19,838 nt of DNA from contig NZ_CAUVXL010000019.1 in assembly GCF_963555915.1 (NCBI RefSeq), positions 1 through 19,838 of the forward strand. The letters run 5' to 3'. Position numbers and translations under genes: made by a program. Every line of letters starts with the position of its first letter. Positions within the stretch are counted from its first letter, which is position 1. The stretch comes from Protofrankia sp963555915. Its GTDB lineage: Bacteria; Actinomycetota; Actinomycetes; Frankiales; Frankiaceae. Shown here one piece after another: positions 18,879-19,838 of the stretch. A model generated the notes under the pieces. That model was not told where the DNA came from, did not search any database, and saw only the letters and a program-made list of their open reading frames with translations.

Positions 18879-19838
18879 CGGTGGGCTTCGGGGCGCTGCG
18901 AGGGGAAACCGGTACGGGCCGTGGCCCGCAGCCGCGCGAGGCCCGCCAACAGGCGCAGCTCGTCGACCGTGCGCGCGGTGCTGTCGAGCAGCGCGGGTGA
19001 CATCACCAGCGCCGCCAGTACCTGCGCCCGCGACAACGCGACGTTCAGGCGGTTGCGGGAGAGTAGAAAGTCCAGCCCGCGGGGAGCCTCGGACGCGCTG
19101 GACGTAGTCAGCGACACGATGACCACGGGCGCCTCCTGGCCCTGGAACCGGTCAACCGTCCCGACCCGGACGCCGTGGATCCCGGCCGTGCGCAGTGCGT
19201 CCTCGATGGCACGCACCTGGCGGTTGTACGGGGCGACCACCAGCACATCCGGACCGCTCAGGATGCGTTCGCCGTCGAGGTCGACCAAGCGCCGGCGCAG
19301 GACGGTCTCGACCAGGCCGCGGACCGCCGCCACCTCCGGATCCGACCGGGTGGTGTTGGCGTGGTGCGGCACGTCGTGCAGGTAGAGGCCGGCTGCGATG
19401 CCGTCGACGCTGCGGGCGGCGGTCAGCGGGTGGGCGTGCAGGCGTCCCCGGTAGGCCAGCGCCGAGACCGGCGCGCACACATCCGGATGCATCCGTCTGG
19501 TCAGATCGAGGAAATAGCCGAATTCAGCCGGGATGACATCGTCCGAGCCGAGCAGGTGGGAAAGGGCTGAGGCGTCCGCGCCGTCCGGGTGGATTCCGGT
19601 AACAACCTGCGGGAGCTGCTGCGGGTCGCCGAGCAGCACGAGGTTGCGGGCGGCGCCGGCAACGGCAAGCGTGTCGGCGAGCGCGAACTGGCCCGCTTCA
19701 TCGATGATCAGTACGTCGAACGGCTCCGCGCGCAGCGCGGGGTTGGCAAATGCCCACGACGTGTCACCGACCAAATGCCCGTCCGGGTGCGCCGCACGCC
19801 AGGCGACCAACGCGCGGAGATCGCGGGGGCAGTCCCAC
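18875..19838 (-). CDS. DNA2/UPF1-like superfamily 1 helicase, C-terminal part (5' truncated by window edge)
   Basis: About 321 residues of the C-terminal half of an SF1B helicase are visible. The frame is open through base 19838, so the start and the Walker A region lie outside. Motifs in order are VLIIDEAGQ (motif II, ATP hydrolysis), NLVLLGDPQQLPQV (motif III), DLTRRMHPDV, VLVVAPYNRQV, GTVDRFQGQEAPVVIVSL (motif V) and LLSRNRLNVALSRAQ (motif VI). All expected ATPase and translocation motifs for this half are intact. It may be the helicase half of a RecB-like nuclease-helicase fusion (TM0106 type), which is common in actinobacteria, or a stand-alone AAA/DNA2-like helicase. The missing N terminus would decide. 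It would act in DNA or RNA processing in the cytoplasm. Its stop overlaps a weak hairpin, and the next gene begins about 160 bp downstream. Confidence 0.88.
   Translation of the reverse strand, partial: WDCPRDLRALVAWRAAHPDGHLVGDTSWAFANPALRAEPFDVLIIDEAGQFALADTLAVAGAARNLVLLGDPQQLPQVVTGIHPDGADASALSHLLGSDDVIPAEFGYFLDLTRRMHPDVCAPVSALAYRGRLHAHPLTAARSVDGIAAGLYLHDVPHHANTTRSDPEVAAVRGLVETVLRRRLVDLDGERILSGPDVLVVAPYNRQVRAIEDALRTAGIHGVRVGTVDRFQGQEAPVVIVSLTTSSASEAPRGLDFLLSRNRLNVALSRAQVLAALVMSPALLDSTARTVDELRLLAGLARLRATARTGFPSQRPEAHR

Overview
The window is high-GC DNA with actinobacterial coding style: many GTG starts, long antisense shadow ORFs, Gly/Pro/Ala-rich linkers, and terminators that are long GC hairpins without U tracts. 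The gene set would suit a Frankia-like or other filamentous actinomycete: an actinobacterial-type GT39 mannosyltransferase-like protein, a membrane Ser/Thr kinase with a DUF4352-like sensor, a CFA/mycolate-type methyltransferase, a GMC oxidoreductase and a membrane metallophosphoesterase. The genus is an inference; no rRNA or tRNA is present to fix it. The first 20 bases are a near-exact copy of the Tn5/Nextera mosaic-end adapter, so base 1 is very likely a contig end carrying adapter sequence.

Layout. 1-189: adapter remnant, then two copies of a 66-bp tandem repeat, each holding a hairpin. 190-1836 (+): cellulose-synthase-like GT2 membrane glycosyltransferase, ending at a perfect 14-bp hairpin that faces a convergent secreted protein (1953-2465, -). 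2789-3559 (-): M50B-like membrane metalloprotease. 3847-7318 (+): a single-pass Gly/Phe-rich membrane protein followed by a GT39/ArnT-like glycosyltransferase carrying the same style of Gly/Phe-rich repeats, closed by a perfect 18-bp hairpin. 7485-10773 (+): CFA-synthase-like methyltransferase, a possible 32-aa overlapping micro-ORF, and a Ser/Thr kinase, closed by a perfect 17-bp hairpin. 10924-19838 (-): seven same-strand genes, read from the right as a truncated DNA2-like helicase, a large GT-C-like membrane protein, an SRPBCC protein, a GMC oxidoreductase, a beta-rich protein of unknown function, a membrane metallophosphoesterase, and purU.

The tightest functional unit is GMC oxidoreductase, then the 230-aa protein, then the metallophosphoesterase. 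They are joined by ATGA and GTGA stop/start overlaps, with purU 39 bp further on and an SRPBCC (hydrophobic-ligand-binding fold) gene upstream. This looks like a translationally coupled lipid/sterol-type redox module with a membrane phosphoesterase, and it is the best candidate here for an undescribed system.

A second window-wide theme is short tandem repetition. At least ten tandem arrays occur. Those inside genes have periods of 9, 12, 15 or 18 bp and keep frame. Those of 6, 11, 17 or 66 bp lie outside genes or across gene ends, and several overlap or closely follow stop codons. I saw no tRNA, rRNA, insertion sequence, CRISPR array or clear frameshifted gene.
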